Source: Nitriliruptoraceae bacterium
Lineage (GTDB): Bacteria; Actinomycetota; Nitriliruptoria; Nitriliruptorales; Nitriliruptoraceae
NCBI GenBank assembly: GCA_007120485.1
Contig: SKNP01000447.1
Coordinates: forward strand, 1-7,001
Length of the DNA: 7,001 bases
Direction of reading: 5' to 3'
The notes below the pieces were generated by a model. It did no database searches, had not been told where the DNA came from, and saw nothing but the letters and a program-made list of their open reading frames with translations. Position numbers and translations under genes: made by a program. Shown here piece after piece: positions 1 to 5,706 of the stretch; positions within the stretch are counted from its first letter, which is position 1; every line of letters begins with the position of its first letter.

Positions 1-879
1 GTCGCGTCCGCGCAGACGCGGGTGGTGGCCGCCGGCCTGGTCGTCGCCCCCGTCGTGCTGGTGCCGGGGCTGGGGCGTCTGGTCGGTGCCGACCTGCTCG
101 CGTTCTACGGCAGCGGTCTGGGGCTGCTGGTCCTCGCGGTCGGCGCGACGTTGCTGGCGGTCGGCACCGTGATCGTGCTCCTGCTGGTGCGGCGGGTCGA
201 TCGGGCACGCCGGGCGCCGCGCCGTTCGGGTGGGCCGTTGGCCACGCTCGGCGCCGTCGGCGCCGGCGGACTCACCTGGACCGTGCTGACGCCAGCGCTC
301 GCGCCGCTCGCCGCCCTGGGCGTCCACCACGTGGTGTCACAGCGCTCCCCGGCACGGGTCCCACCGTCCGACGGCGCGGACGAAGCCGCCGACCTGGCCG
401 CCACGGCGCTCAGCGGCGGCGTCAGCGCATCGGAAGCGCTGCGGCTGGCCGCCGACGAACTGCCCGACCTCGCTGGACGACTGCGACGCCTCGCGTTCGG
501 GCTCGAGCTCGGTATGGACGGCGACGACCTCGCCGCCGGTGGGCCGGGAGCGGCGAACGTCGGGACCGGTCCGGCACGTCGGGTTCGTGGCGGGACGGCC
601 GACCGTGGCGGGGCCGCCACCCGCGGCGGGGTCGTGGACCCGCTCCACCGGGTCGCTGCGATCGTGCTCACCGCGGAGCGGACCGGCGCGCCGGTGACCC
701 CGAGCTTGCGCCACCTGGCCCGGGAGCTGCGGGCCGACGACCTCGCGCGGGTCCTGGCCGCCGCCGAGCGGCTGCCCGCGCAACTGACCTTCCCCACCGC
801 CCTGTGCCTGCTGCCTGCGACCGTGCTGCTGGTCGGTGCGCCGATCGTGCACGCGGGGCTCGCTGCAGCAGGTACCTGA
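1..879 (+). CDS. TadB-TadC-like fusion, type II secretion F family inner-membrane platform protein (5' partial)
   Basis: This is the inner-membrane platform of a Tad/Flp pilus, which works with the TadA ATPase to assemble pilin. The frame is open to base 1, so the true start is outside; GTG at 22 is only the first in-window start codon. Counting residues from that GTG, 1-57 begin with a SAQTR-type stretch just upstream and then two hydrophobic segments ending in LLLVRR, which resembles the C-terminus of actinobacterial TadB. A basic linker follows (58-68). Residues about 72-280 then resemble the short actinobacterial TadC: a hydrophobic pair (72-104), a helical cytoplasmic domain (DLAATALSGGVSASEAL), and a final membrane hairpin (LCLLPATVLLVGAPIV). 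No stop separates the halves, so they look fused. Residues about 173-204 are a Gly/Arg-rich insert inside the TadC domain. The pilin gene starts 16 bases downstream. The family call is firm; the fusion is an inference from in-frame continuity and remembered family ends. Confidence 0.8.
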   Translation, partial: VASAQTRVVAAGLVVAPVVLVPGLGRLVGADLLAFYGSGLGLLVLAVGATLLAVGTVIVLLLVRRVDRARRAPRRSGGPLATLGAVGAGGLTWTVLTPALAPLAALGVHHVVSQRSPARVPPSDGADEAADLAATALSGGVSASEALRLAADELPDLAGRLRRLAFGLELGMDGDDLAAGGPGAANVGTGPARRVRGGTADRGGAATRGGVVDPLHRVAAIVLTAERTGAPVTPSLRHLARELRADDLARVLAAAERLPAQLTFPTALCLLPATVLLVGAPIVHAGLAAAGT

Positions 880-895
880 ACGAGAGGAGAGGTAC

Positions 896-1168
896 GTGTC
901 CGACCCGTCACATCCCATCCACCCCGCCGGAACCGGACCGGCGAGCGAGACGTCGCCGTCCGATCCGGCGCCGCAGGAGGTCCCTCGCGGCGAGCGCCAC
1001 CTTCGGCTCGTCGAGGACGAGGACGGTTCGCTGGTGACCGAGTACGGCCTGATCGCCGTGGTCGCCGCGACCGTCGCCGGGGTGATCATCCAGTGGGCCT
1101 CCGGCGGCGCGCTCGTGACGCTGTTCAACGCCCTGCTCCGGCAGGCGCGGGAACTCGTCGGCGCGTGA
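896..1168 (+). CDS. flp: Flp-type major pilin (short actinobacterial pilin, DUF4244-like)
   Basis: This is probably the structural subunit of the Tad pilus, cleaved by a TadV/CpaA-type prepilin peptidase and then polymerised. The GTG at 896 is chosen because GAGGAG at 884-889 lies six bases upstream; longer versions would run into the end of the upstream gene. The product has 90 residues. A hydrophilic, proline-rich leader (1-44) ends in DEDG. Then comes SLVTEYG, the class III prepilin motif with cleavage after Gly44, Glu at +5 and Tyr at +6. A single hydrophobic helix follows (IAVVAATVAGVII), and the tail ends RQARELVGA. The mature pilin would be 46 residues, a normal Flp size. The 44-residue leader is longer than the classic Flp leader. 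The gene lies between the platform gene and tadE, and a strong hairpin follows its stop codon. Confidence 0.9.
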   Translation: MSDPSHPIHPAGTGPASETSPSDPAPQEVPRGERHLRLVEDEDGSLVTEYGLIAVVAATVAGVIIQWASGGALVTLFNALLRQARELVGA

Positions 1169-1179
1169 GCCGCCCCGAC

Positions 1180-1210
1180 GGCGTGGCCCGGACCCGGTCC
1201 GGGCCACGCC
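1180..1210 (+). terminator. Perfect 14-bp stem-loop just after the pilin gene (attenuator or mRNA-stability hairpin)
   Basis: The left arm GGCGTGGCCCGGAC (1180-1193) is the exact reverse complement of the right arm GTCCGGGCCACGCC (1197-1210), with a 3-base loop CCG. It starts 11 bases after the flp stop codon. No T-run follows, so it is not a classical intrinsic terminator. In a pilus operon such a hairpin could partly stop transcription or protect the 3' end of the pilin message, giving much more pilin than minor pilin. The structure is seen directly; its role is inferred. Confidence 0.65.
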
Positions 1211-1244
1211 CACCTGCGACGTCCGCTGCACCCCGGTGCTGGTT

Positions 1245-1334
1245 GGTCAGCCCATGGGGACCACCGTCGGATCCGCCCCGACGTTGGCCGGTGAGCCGAT
1301 CCGAACCGCGGTGGGATCCCCCACGGCGACGCCG
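1245..1334 (+). repeat. Degenerate 45-bp tandem repeat in the TadE leader region
   Basis: Two 45-base copies lie head to tail (1245-1289 and 1290-1334), at roughly two thirds identity by eye. Both begin GGT-AGCC and share GGATCC at the same offset. Because 45 is a multiple of three, the repeat also shows in translation. In the tadE frame it reads VSPWGPPSDPPRRWP then VSRSEPRWDPPRRRR. In the next frame it reads GQPMGTTVGSAPTLA then GEPIRTAVGSPTATP. Codon ending bias is weaker here than in the genes around it, so coding status is uncertain. Confidence 0.5.
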
Positions 1335-1737
1335 GCCGCACGGGCCGGTCCGCGCCGATCCGGGGCAGGCGGGCATGCTGAGCCTGGAAACCGTCCTGCT
1401 GCTGCCGGTCATCGCGCTGCTGGTCGTCGGCGTCCTCGGCGTCACGGTCGTCGTCCGCGACGTGCTGCTGGTCCACGAAGGCGCCCGGGCGGGAGCTCGT
1501 GTCGCTGCGACCACGACCGGTACCGGCCCGGTCGTCTCGGCCGTGGAGGTGGCCGTCCCCGAGATCGACGTGGCCGTGGAGGTCAGCCCCGCCGCTCGCG
1601 GTGACGGCGACCTGGTCACCGTGACCGTGCGCACCGACCGGCAGCTCGGACCCGTCACCCACCCGATCAGCGCCAGCGCGGTCGCGCAGGTCGAACCGGC
1701 CGTCGGCACGACCGTGGTCGAACGGGGACCGCCGTGA
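1291..1737 (+). CDS. tadE: TadE-like minor pilin
   Basis: This is probably a pseudopilin of the Tad system, anchored by one N-terminal helix with a periplasmic or extracytoplasmic beta-rich domain. The core is clear from 1375: G-MLSLETVLLLPVIALLVVG is a class III-type cleavage site with Glu at +5 and a hydrophobic helix. It is followed by VLLVHEGARAGARVAA, typical of TadE, and then alternating Val-rich strands. ATG 1375 cannot be the functional start, because it would remove the Gly before the cleavage site. GTG 1291 gives 149 residues with a 28-residue Arg/Pro-rich leader and is the working choice, although no good ribosome site precedes it. GTG 1165 is an alternative that overlaps the flp stop as GTGA and gives a 70-residue leader, but it would place the hairpin at 1180-1210 inside the gene. 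The stop at 1735-1737 overlaps the next start. The family is fairly certain; the start is not. Confidence 0.8.
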   Translation: MSRSEPRWDPPRRRRPHGPVRADPGQAGMLSLETVLLLPVIALLVVGVLGVTVVVRDVLLVHEGARAGARVAATTTGTGPVVSAVEVAVPEIDVAVEVSPAARGDGDLVTVTVRTDRQLGPVTHPISASAVAQVEPAVGTTVVERGPP

Positions 1738-2276
1738 GCGCCCCAACCGCGCCGGCGAACGCGGAACGGGATCCCGGCCGTCCGCCGCGAGGTGCCGCTG
1801 CCTCTGGGTCGGTACCCGTCGGGGAGGTTGACACCCCGGCCCGGTCTGCTGCGTCCAACGCCGGATCGGTCGCGTTCACCTTCCCGCTGTTGCTGTGGGT
1901 AACGGTGCTGGCGGCGCTGTTGGCGATCGATCTCGGCGGCTACCTGATCGCGGCTGCGCGGGCACAGTCCCTGGCGGACGCCGCCGCACTGGCCGCGGTC
2001 AGCGCGGACGTCCCCACCGTCGTCAGGCCGAGCCCCGCCGCGGCCGCCCAACGGGTCGCCGCCGAGGGCGACGGGCGGCTCGAAGCGTGCACCTGCCGGT
2101 CCGGTCGCGAGACGGCCGAGGTCACCGTCAGCGTTGCGGTCCCCGGTCTCCTGCTGCCCACCCTCGGCGCCGGACGGGTGGCAGCGGCGGCGACGGCGAT
2201 CCTCGCCCCACCCGACGACCTGGCGCCCGGCCCCACGCGCGACCGCGCCGAGTGGACGCGCCCACCCGACCCGTGA
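1734..2276 (+). CDS. Second TadE-like protein of the helicase/secretion neighbourhood (Rv3654c-like)
   Basis: This is a 180-residue single-pass protein, probably a minor pilin or accessory subunit of the Tad apparatus. The GTG start overlaps the tadE stop as GTGA, so translation is probably coupled. Residues 1-43 are a hydrophilic Pro/Ala-rich leader. SNAG-SVAFTF follows and, with it, a hydrophobic helix (about 47-75). Then comes the amphipathic AAARAQSLADAAALAA segment (74-89), the hallmark of this group. The segment ACTCRSGRETAEVTVSV (118-134) contains a Cys-Thr-Cys pattern and leads into a beta-strand region. The tail (158-180) is rich in Pro and charge. Unlike Flp and TadE, there is no Glu at +5 after the Gly; I expect this for the group. 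The family is known mainly by its position next to Tad genes and a DEAH helicase, and that helicase is present at the right end of this window. The exact function is unknown. Confidence 0.8.
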   Translation: MSAPTAPANAERDPGRPPRGAAASGSVPVGEVDTPARSAASNAGSVAFTFPLLLWVTVLAALLAIDLGGYLIAAARAQSLADAAALAAVSADVPTVVRPSPAAAAQRVAAEGDGRLEACTCRSGRETAEVTVSVAVPGLLLPTLGAGRVAAAATAILAPPDDLAPGPTRDRAEWTRPPDP

Positions 2277-2290
2277 GCTCGCCCCAGGGG

Positions 2291-2342
2291 TGGAATTACG
2301 GAACGGTATGTATAGTAGTTTTAAACTTAATTGAGTGTTACG
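2291..2342 (+). promoter_or_regulatory. AT-rich patch, probable promoter of the chemoreceptor-kinase unit
   Basis: This is the most AT-rich stretch in an otherwise GC-dominated window, lying between the last tad gene and the chemoreceptor. It contains TATAGT (2311-2316) directly preceded by TG, a good -10 candidate, and the odd palindrome AGTTT-T-AAACT (2317-2327). No convincing -35 box is seen at 16-18 bases upstream; GGAATT (2292-2297) and GGAAC (2300-2304) are nearby. No clear terminator separates it from the tad operon, since CCCCAGGGG at 2282-2290 is too small. Read-through from tad is therefore possible. Confidence 0.5.
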
Positions 2343-2376
2343 GTGCCCCCCGATGACGACCACTCGGGAGCGCACC

Positions 2377-3387
2377 ATGCGGGAGAGACGATCCACCACC
2401 TCGGCACCGGCCCGTGGCAGCCGCCGCCGGGAGGAGACGACCGCCAAGCTCGACCAGCTGTTGGAGTCCTGGCGGCCGGTGCTCGACGCGCTGGGGACCA
2501 ACGTGTTCATCGCCGACCTCGAGTTGACGCTGGTCTTCGCGAATCGGCGCGCGACGACCACGGTCCAGCAACTCGATGGGCAGTTGCGCACGTCGTTCTC
2601 GGTCGGTGCTGCTGATGTGGTCGGGGGATCGATCCACCGGTTCCACCAGGACCCTGGTCGCGTGGAGCGGATCCTCGCGGAGGATGGTTTCGCGCTACCG
2701 CACGACACCACCTTCCGGTTCGGTGACGCCGTGCTCCAGACCACGATCGACGCGGTCGTCGCACCGGACGGGACCAAGATCGGCTACGTCGTCGCCTGGG
2801 AGGAGATCTCCCGACTCGAGGAGTACCGGACCGGGGTCGGCCAACTGTTGGAGAGCTTCGAGACCGCCGCGGCAGCGGTCGAGGAGCTGTCGACCTCGGT
2901 CGGCGAGATCGCGGAGTCCACGCACCGCGTCGCCGATGCGACCCGCACCGGCGTCGAGGAGGCTGAGCTGGCGTCCGCTGCGGTCCAGGAACTCGGCTCA
3001 GCGAGCGAAGACATCGGCGACATCGTCGGGACGATCTCCGGCGTGGCCGAGCAGACCAACCTGCTCGCGCTGAACGCCACGATCGAGGCGGCCCGTGCCG
3101 GCGACGCCGGCAAGGGGTTCGCGGTCGTCGCGGACGAGGTCAAGCAGCTGGCACGGAGCACCGGGCAGGCGACGGAAGCGATCGAGGAACGGATCGCCTC
3201 CCTGCAGACCACGGTGGAACAGGTCATCGCCGCGCTCGAGCGCATCACCGAACGACTCAACGAGGTCGACCAGCTCCAAGGCGGCGTGGCCGCAACGGCC
3301 GAGGAACAGCGGACCGCCACCGGCCAGTTGTCGCAGTCGGTGAACGAGGCCGCCAGCGACGGCCGAGAACTGCTCGGAGCGACCTGA
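2377..3387 (+). CDS. Cytoplasmic PAS-domain methyl-accepting chemotaxis protein
   Basis: This is a soluble chemoreceptor that would signal through CheW/CheA. ATG 2377 is chosen because CGGGAG (2365-2370) lies six bases upstream; ATG 2353 and GTG 2335 lack such a site. The product has 336 residues and no membrane segment or HAMP domain. A basic N-tail (1-20) is followed by a PAS domain (about 33-145) with NVFIADLELTLVFANRRA, SIHRFHQDP and GYVVAWEEIS. The MCP helical hairpin (about 150-336) has the conserved tip AEQTNLLALNATIEAARAG (224-242) and KGFAVVADEVKQLA. The segment from QTN to EEQ (309-311) is about one heptad shorter than in E. coli Tsr. There is no CheR-docking pentapeptide at the end (LLGAT). 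The stop overlaps the kinase start by one base. The ligand is unknown; a cofactor or internal metabolic signal is the usual input for soluble PAS receptors. Confidence 0.92.
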   Translation: MRERRSTTSAPARGSRRREETTAKLDQLLESWRPVLDALGTNVFIADLELTLVFANRRATTTVQQLDGQLRTSFSVGAADVVGGSIHRFHQDPGRVERILAEDGFALPHDTTFRFGDAVLQTTIDAVVAPDGTKIGYVVAWEEISRLEEYRTGVGQLLESFETAAAAVEELSTSVGEIAESTHRVADATRTGVEEAELASAAVQELGSASEDIGDIVGTISGVAEQTNLLALNATIEAARAGDAGKGFAVVADEVKQLARSTGQATEAIEERIASLQTTVEQVIAALERITERLNEVDQLQGGVAATAEEQRTATGQLSQSVNEAASDGRELLGAT

Positions 3388-4907
3388 TGGCAGAACGGGG
3401 GGAGACCCTCGCCGGCGTGTCCGAGCTGCCAGAGCACCGCTCGGAGCCGCCCACCGTGACGGTCGCCTGGATCCTCGATCCGCGGAGCGGGCGGCTGCGT
3501 CCCTCCGGCATCGGACGTCGCGAACTGGACCTGCCCGAGGAAGCCGACCTCACCGACCTGCTGGATCGGCTCGACGCGAGCGACCGCCACGGGCTCGAGT
3601 TGGCCTTGCGTGCCTGTGCCCGAGGCGGACCACCGGTCGATCGTCACGTCGTCGCGAGGTGCCAGACCCGCGCACGACGACGGTTGCGCGTGCACGCCTG
3701 GTCGGTGACCGATCCACAGGACCGATCCCTGCGCCTGATCGGCACGATCATCGATCGGGGAGCAGCTGCGGCACGGAGCGACCACGAGGCGCCCCTGCCG
3801 GCGTCGGACCGCGTCACCGTCCCGCCGTCGACGCAGTTGACGATGCCGCTCGAGTCGGTGATCGACGGCTTCTTCACGCTCGATCACGATTGGCGGATCA
3901 CGTGGCTCAACGCCAAGGCCGAGGAGTTGGTCCGGCTGGATGGACGAGCGCTCGTCGGTCGGGCGGTGTGGGAGGCCTTCCCGACCGCGGTCGGCACGAG
4001 TCTGCATCGCGCGCACCTCCTCGCGGCACGGACCGGCACGCAACAGGTCGCCGTCAGCTACTACGCCTCGACCGAACGGTGGCTCGAAGCCACGATCGAT
4101 CCGGTCGCCGACGGCCTCGAGGTCACCCTACGAGACGTCACCGCACGCATCGCCCGAGATCGCCTCTTCGGACGGGTCCTGGAGGCGGAACGCTCCGCGA
4201 TGGCCCAAGCGGACGGGCACCAGCGCCTCAAGGACGGCCTGGTGGAAGCGATCTCCCACCAGTTACGCACCCCGCTGACGGTGCTCCAGGGCTTGGTGTC
4301 CAGCCTCCATCGCCTGGGCGACGACGTCGACCCCGAGACCCGGGAGAGGATCGAGCGGTCGCTGGTGGACCAGGCCGGCAACCTGGCGACGTTGCTCCAG
4401 GAGTTCCTGGACGTCGGTGACCTCGCCGACGGGGGCACCGTGCCGCGGGTCGACCGGTTCGACGCGACCGCGGCCGTTCGTGACGCCATCGACCAGCATC
4501 CGATCGCCGCGCGGTGCCAGCTCACGTCGTCGCTCACGCAGGAGGTCAGGGGCGACCGGCAGCAGTTGGTCCGGATCGTCGATCACCTGCTCGACAACAG
4601 CGAGCGGTACGCGGGGGAGACCAACGTGGAGGTGTGCCTCACGCCGCTCTCGTCGGGCGGCGTCAGGCTCGAGGTGCGGGACCACGGTCCCGGGATCCCG
4701 AGCGGGGAACTGGACCGCGTCTTCGAGCCGTTCCATCGGCTCGCTGATGGACACCCCCAACCTGGGACCGGCGTCGGGCTCGCGTTGGTCACCGCGTTCG
4801 CTCGCCGCCACGGTGGTTCGGCGTGGGCCACCGACACGCAGGGCCAGGGCGGCCACATCGTGGTGGAACTCCCCGACCCCACGTGGCTGCTGCAGGACCG
4901 CCGATAG
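3387..4907 (+). CDS. Soluble PAS-PAS sensor histidine kinase, no adjacent response regulator
   Basis: This is a 506-residue autophosphorylating kinase of a two-component system. ATG 3387 overlaps the chemoreceptor stop (TGATG), and GGAG at 3376-3379 is seven bases upstream, so the two are translated as a pair. No membrane segments are seen. A divergent PAS-like region (about 25-125) is followed by a second, clearer PAS domain (about 153-258: VIDGFFTLDHDWRITWLNAKA). The dimerisation box is SHQLRTPLT with His291 as the phospho-acceptor. The ATPase domain has the N box (HLLDNSERYAG, Asn404), the G1 box (RDHGPGIP, Asp432), the F box (VFEPFHRL) and the G2 box (GTGVGLALV). All catalytic residues are present, so it should be active. 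There is no receiver domain and no regulator gene nearby, so its partner must be elsewhere. Coupling to an MCP suggests that both read related cytoplasmic signals. Confidence 0.93.
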   Translation: MAERGETLAGVSELPEHRSEPPTVTVAWILDPRSGRLRPSGIGRRELDLPEEADLTDLLDRLDASDRHGLELALRACARGGPPVDRHVVARCQTRARRRLRVHAWSVTDPQDRSLRLIGTIIDRGAAAARSDHEAPLPASDRVTVPPSTQLTMPLESVIDGFFTLDHDWRITWLNAKAEELVRLDGRALVGRAVWEAFPTAVGTSLHRAHLLAARTGTQQVAVSYYASTERWLEATIDPVADGLEVTLRDVTARIARDRLFGRVLEAERSAMAQADGHQRLKDGLVEAISHQLRTPLTVLQGLVSSLHRLGDDVDPETRERIERSLVDQAGNLATLLQEFLDVGDLADGGTVPRVDRFDATAAVRDAIDQHPIAARCQLTSSLTQEVRGDRQQLVRIVDHLLDNSERYAGETNVEVCLTPLSSGGVRLEVRDHGPGIPSGELDRVFEPFHRLADGHPQPGTGVGLALVTAFARRHGGSAWATDTQGQGGHIVVELPDPTWLLQDRR

Positions 4908-4935
4908 GTCGGGAGGGGGCGAGGACCGCGTTCAC

Positions 4936-4954
4936 CCCGGAGGCAGCCTCCGGG
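4936..4954. terminator. Hairpin between convergent kinase and XRE genes, likely bidirectional terminator
   Basis: CCCGGAGG (4936-4943) and CCTCCGGG (4947-4954) form a perfect 8-bp stem with loop CAG. It sits 28 bases after the kinase stop and one base from the stop of the opposing gene (4956-4958). There is no T-run on either strand, which is common in GC-rich actinobacteria. Its placement between two converging genes supports a role as a shared terminator. Confidence 0.6.
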
Positions 4955-4955
4955 C

Positions 4956-5393
4956 TCAGCCCCGATCGATGCGGATGAGTCGCTCGCACAGGCCTCTCAC
5001 GACGGTGACGACCCAGCGAAGATCGTCTTCCGAGGTCGCCGCCAGCGATCGGAGATCCTCGGTCACGCCGTCGATGAGTTCATCGACCTCGTTCGTGTCG
5101 AGCTGGTCGTGGGCTCGCTCGTGCTGCACCTCGACCGGCGGAGGCGGGGGTCGCCCGGCAGCGTTGAACAGGTCCTCGGCGGGAAGCCGCAGCCCGGAAG
5201 CGATCCGTGAGAGGGTGAGCTCGGTGAAGGACGAGGCATCATCGGTGGTGCGCTCGATGCTCTGCCAGGTCGCCAGGGAGACCCCCGCGCGGCGTGCTGC
5301 CTGCTTCTGCGTCAGGCGAAGACCGACACGGCGCCGACGCACCACCTGCCCAAGGCCGTCCTCCGGCTGATGGTGCTCGGACTCGACCGCCAT
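4956..5393 (-). CDS. XRE-family helix-turn-helix transcriptional regulator
   Basis: This is a 145-residue DNA-binding protein. The start ATG (5391-5393) has AAGGAG at 5404-5409 on the minus strand, a strong ribosome site with a 10-base gap (GGAGAG gives eight). The XRE/Cro domain spans about 12-75. Its helix-turn-helix is LTQKQAARRAGVSLATWQSI (27-46), followed by LTLSRIASGLRLPAEDLF. A PPPPP linker (82-86) leads to an acidic, helical C-terminal region (90-145: NEVDELIDGVTEDL, DLRWVVTVVRGLCERLI). That region could dimerise or bind a partner; I recognise no named domain in it. The gene is convergent with the kinase and divergent from the GAF gene. A control region with an inverted repeat lies upstream, so autoregulation and control of the GAF gene are plausible. 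The target genes are unknown. Confidence 0.88.
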   Translation of the reverse strand: MAVESEHHQPEDGLGQVVRRRRVGLRLTQKQAARRAGVSLATWQSIERTTDDASSFTELTLSRIASGLRLPAEDLFNAAGRPPPPPVEVQHERAHDQLDTNEVDELIDGVTEDLRSLAATSEDDLRWVVTVVRGLCERLIRIDRG

Positions 5394-5456
5394 CGGGCTG
5401 GCTCTCCTTCACGTGCCTGGGTTCGGTGGGACGCGCACGACACCGTCGCCCCTCGG

Positions 5457-5478
5457 GCGGTCGTGGTGTGCCGACCGC
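5457..5478. promoter_or_regulatory. Inverted repeat, candidate operator upstream of the XRE gene
   Basis: GCGGTCG (5457-5463) and CGACCGC (5472-5478) are perfect 7-base arms separated by eight bases. The site lies 64-85 bases upstream of the XRE start codon. The size and symmetry suit binding of a dimeric XRE regulator. In such GC-rich DNA a 7-bp arm could occur by chance, so this is a candidate only. Confidence 0.3.
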
Positions 5479-5593
5479 GGAGGGTCATGGTGGCATACCC
5501 ATCGTGCGGTTCGGTGCATCACCGGATCCGTAGCGCGGCCGCCGCGAGTTGGTGGTGGGCCGGTCACGCGACCTAGTGTTCCCCGCACTGGGG

Positions 5594-5650
5594 GCGAGCC
5601 GGATCGCGGGGGGAGCGAGCCGGGTCGCGGGGCGAGAGACCGGATCGCTG
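5594..5650 (+). repeat. Three direct repeats around CCGG(A/G)TCGC, about two helical turns apart
   Basis: CCGGATCGC (5599-5607), CCGGGTCGC (5620-5628) and CCGGATCGC (5640-5648) are spaced 21 and 20 bases apart. The first two share a longer unit, GCGAGCCGG(A/G)TCGCGGG (5594 and 5615). The spacing places all three on the same face of the helix. They lie between the candidate promoter and the GAF start codon, as expected for cooperative regulator sites or a repeated 5' leader element. Confidence 0.5.
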
Positions 5651-5664
5651 GGTAGTGGTGCGTT

Positions 5665-5674
5665 GCCAGCTGGC
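5665..5674. promoter_or_regulatory. 10-bp palindrome GCCAGCTGGC upstream of the GAF gene
   Basis: This is a perfect 10-base palindrome, 22 bases before the GGAGG ribosome site of the GAF gene. It could be a small operator half of the control region. It is short enough to be chance. Confidence 0.2.
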
Positions 5675-5706
5675 GATGGCCGCTGGGTTGGGAGCGGAGG
5701 GACGTC

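Larger units (their letters stand above)
5394..5706. other. 313-base divergent control region between XRE and GAF genes
   Basis: I see no gene here; open frames crossing it are shadows. It holds the XRE ribosome site (5402-5409, minus strand), an inverted repeat (5457-5478), a weak plus-strand promoter candidate with TTGGTG (5549-5554) and TAGTGT (5574-5579) 19 bases apart, three direct repeats (5594-5648), a 10-bp palindrome (5665-5674) and the GAF gene's ribosome site GGAGG (5696-5700), six bases before its ATG. The promoter candidate is low confidence. Confidence 0.5.

Noticed and set aside
836..895. Upstream extension of the flp gene
   Set aside because: It would overlap the end of the platform gene, while GTG 896 has a well-placed GAGGAG site.
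2322..2355. Motility-sigma (FliA/WhiG-type) promoter before the chemoreceptor
   Set aside because: TAAA is present at 2322-2325, but no GCCGATAA-like -10 box lies about 15 bases downstream.
1125..2777. 550-residue open frame on the minus strand across the tadE and TadE-like genes
   Set aside because: It is a shadow frame of GC-rich coding DNA. It crosses several clear plus-strand genes, and its product is Arg/Ser/Thr-rich with no recognisable domain.
2784..4043. 419-residue open frame on the minus strand across the MCP and kinase genes
   Set aside because: The plus strand encodes unmistakable MCP and PAS/kinase domains here; the minus product is low-complexity.
4417..5370. 317-residue plus-strand frame over the kinase end and XRE gene
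   Set aside because: It overlaps the conserved kinase ATPase motifs in another frame and runs antisense to the XRE domain. Its composition is Arg/Ser-rich.
5581..5660. CRISPR-like array suggested by the repeats before the GAF gene
   Set aside because: The repeat cores are only nine bases, there are three of them, and the spacers are themselves similar. They look like regulatory repeats.
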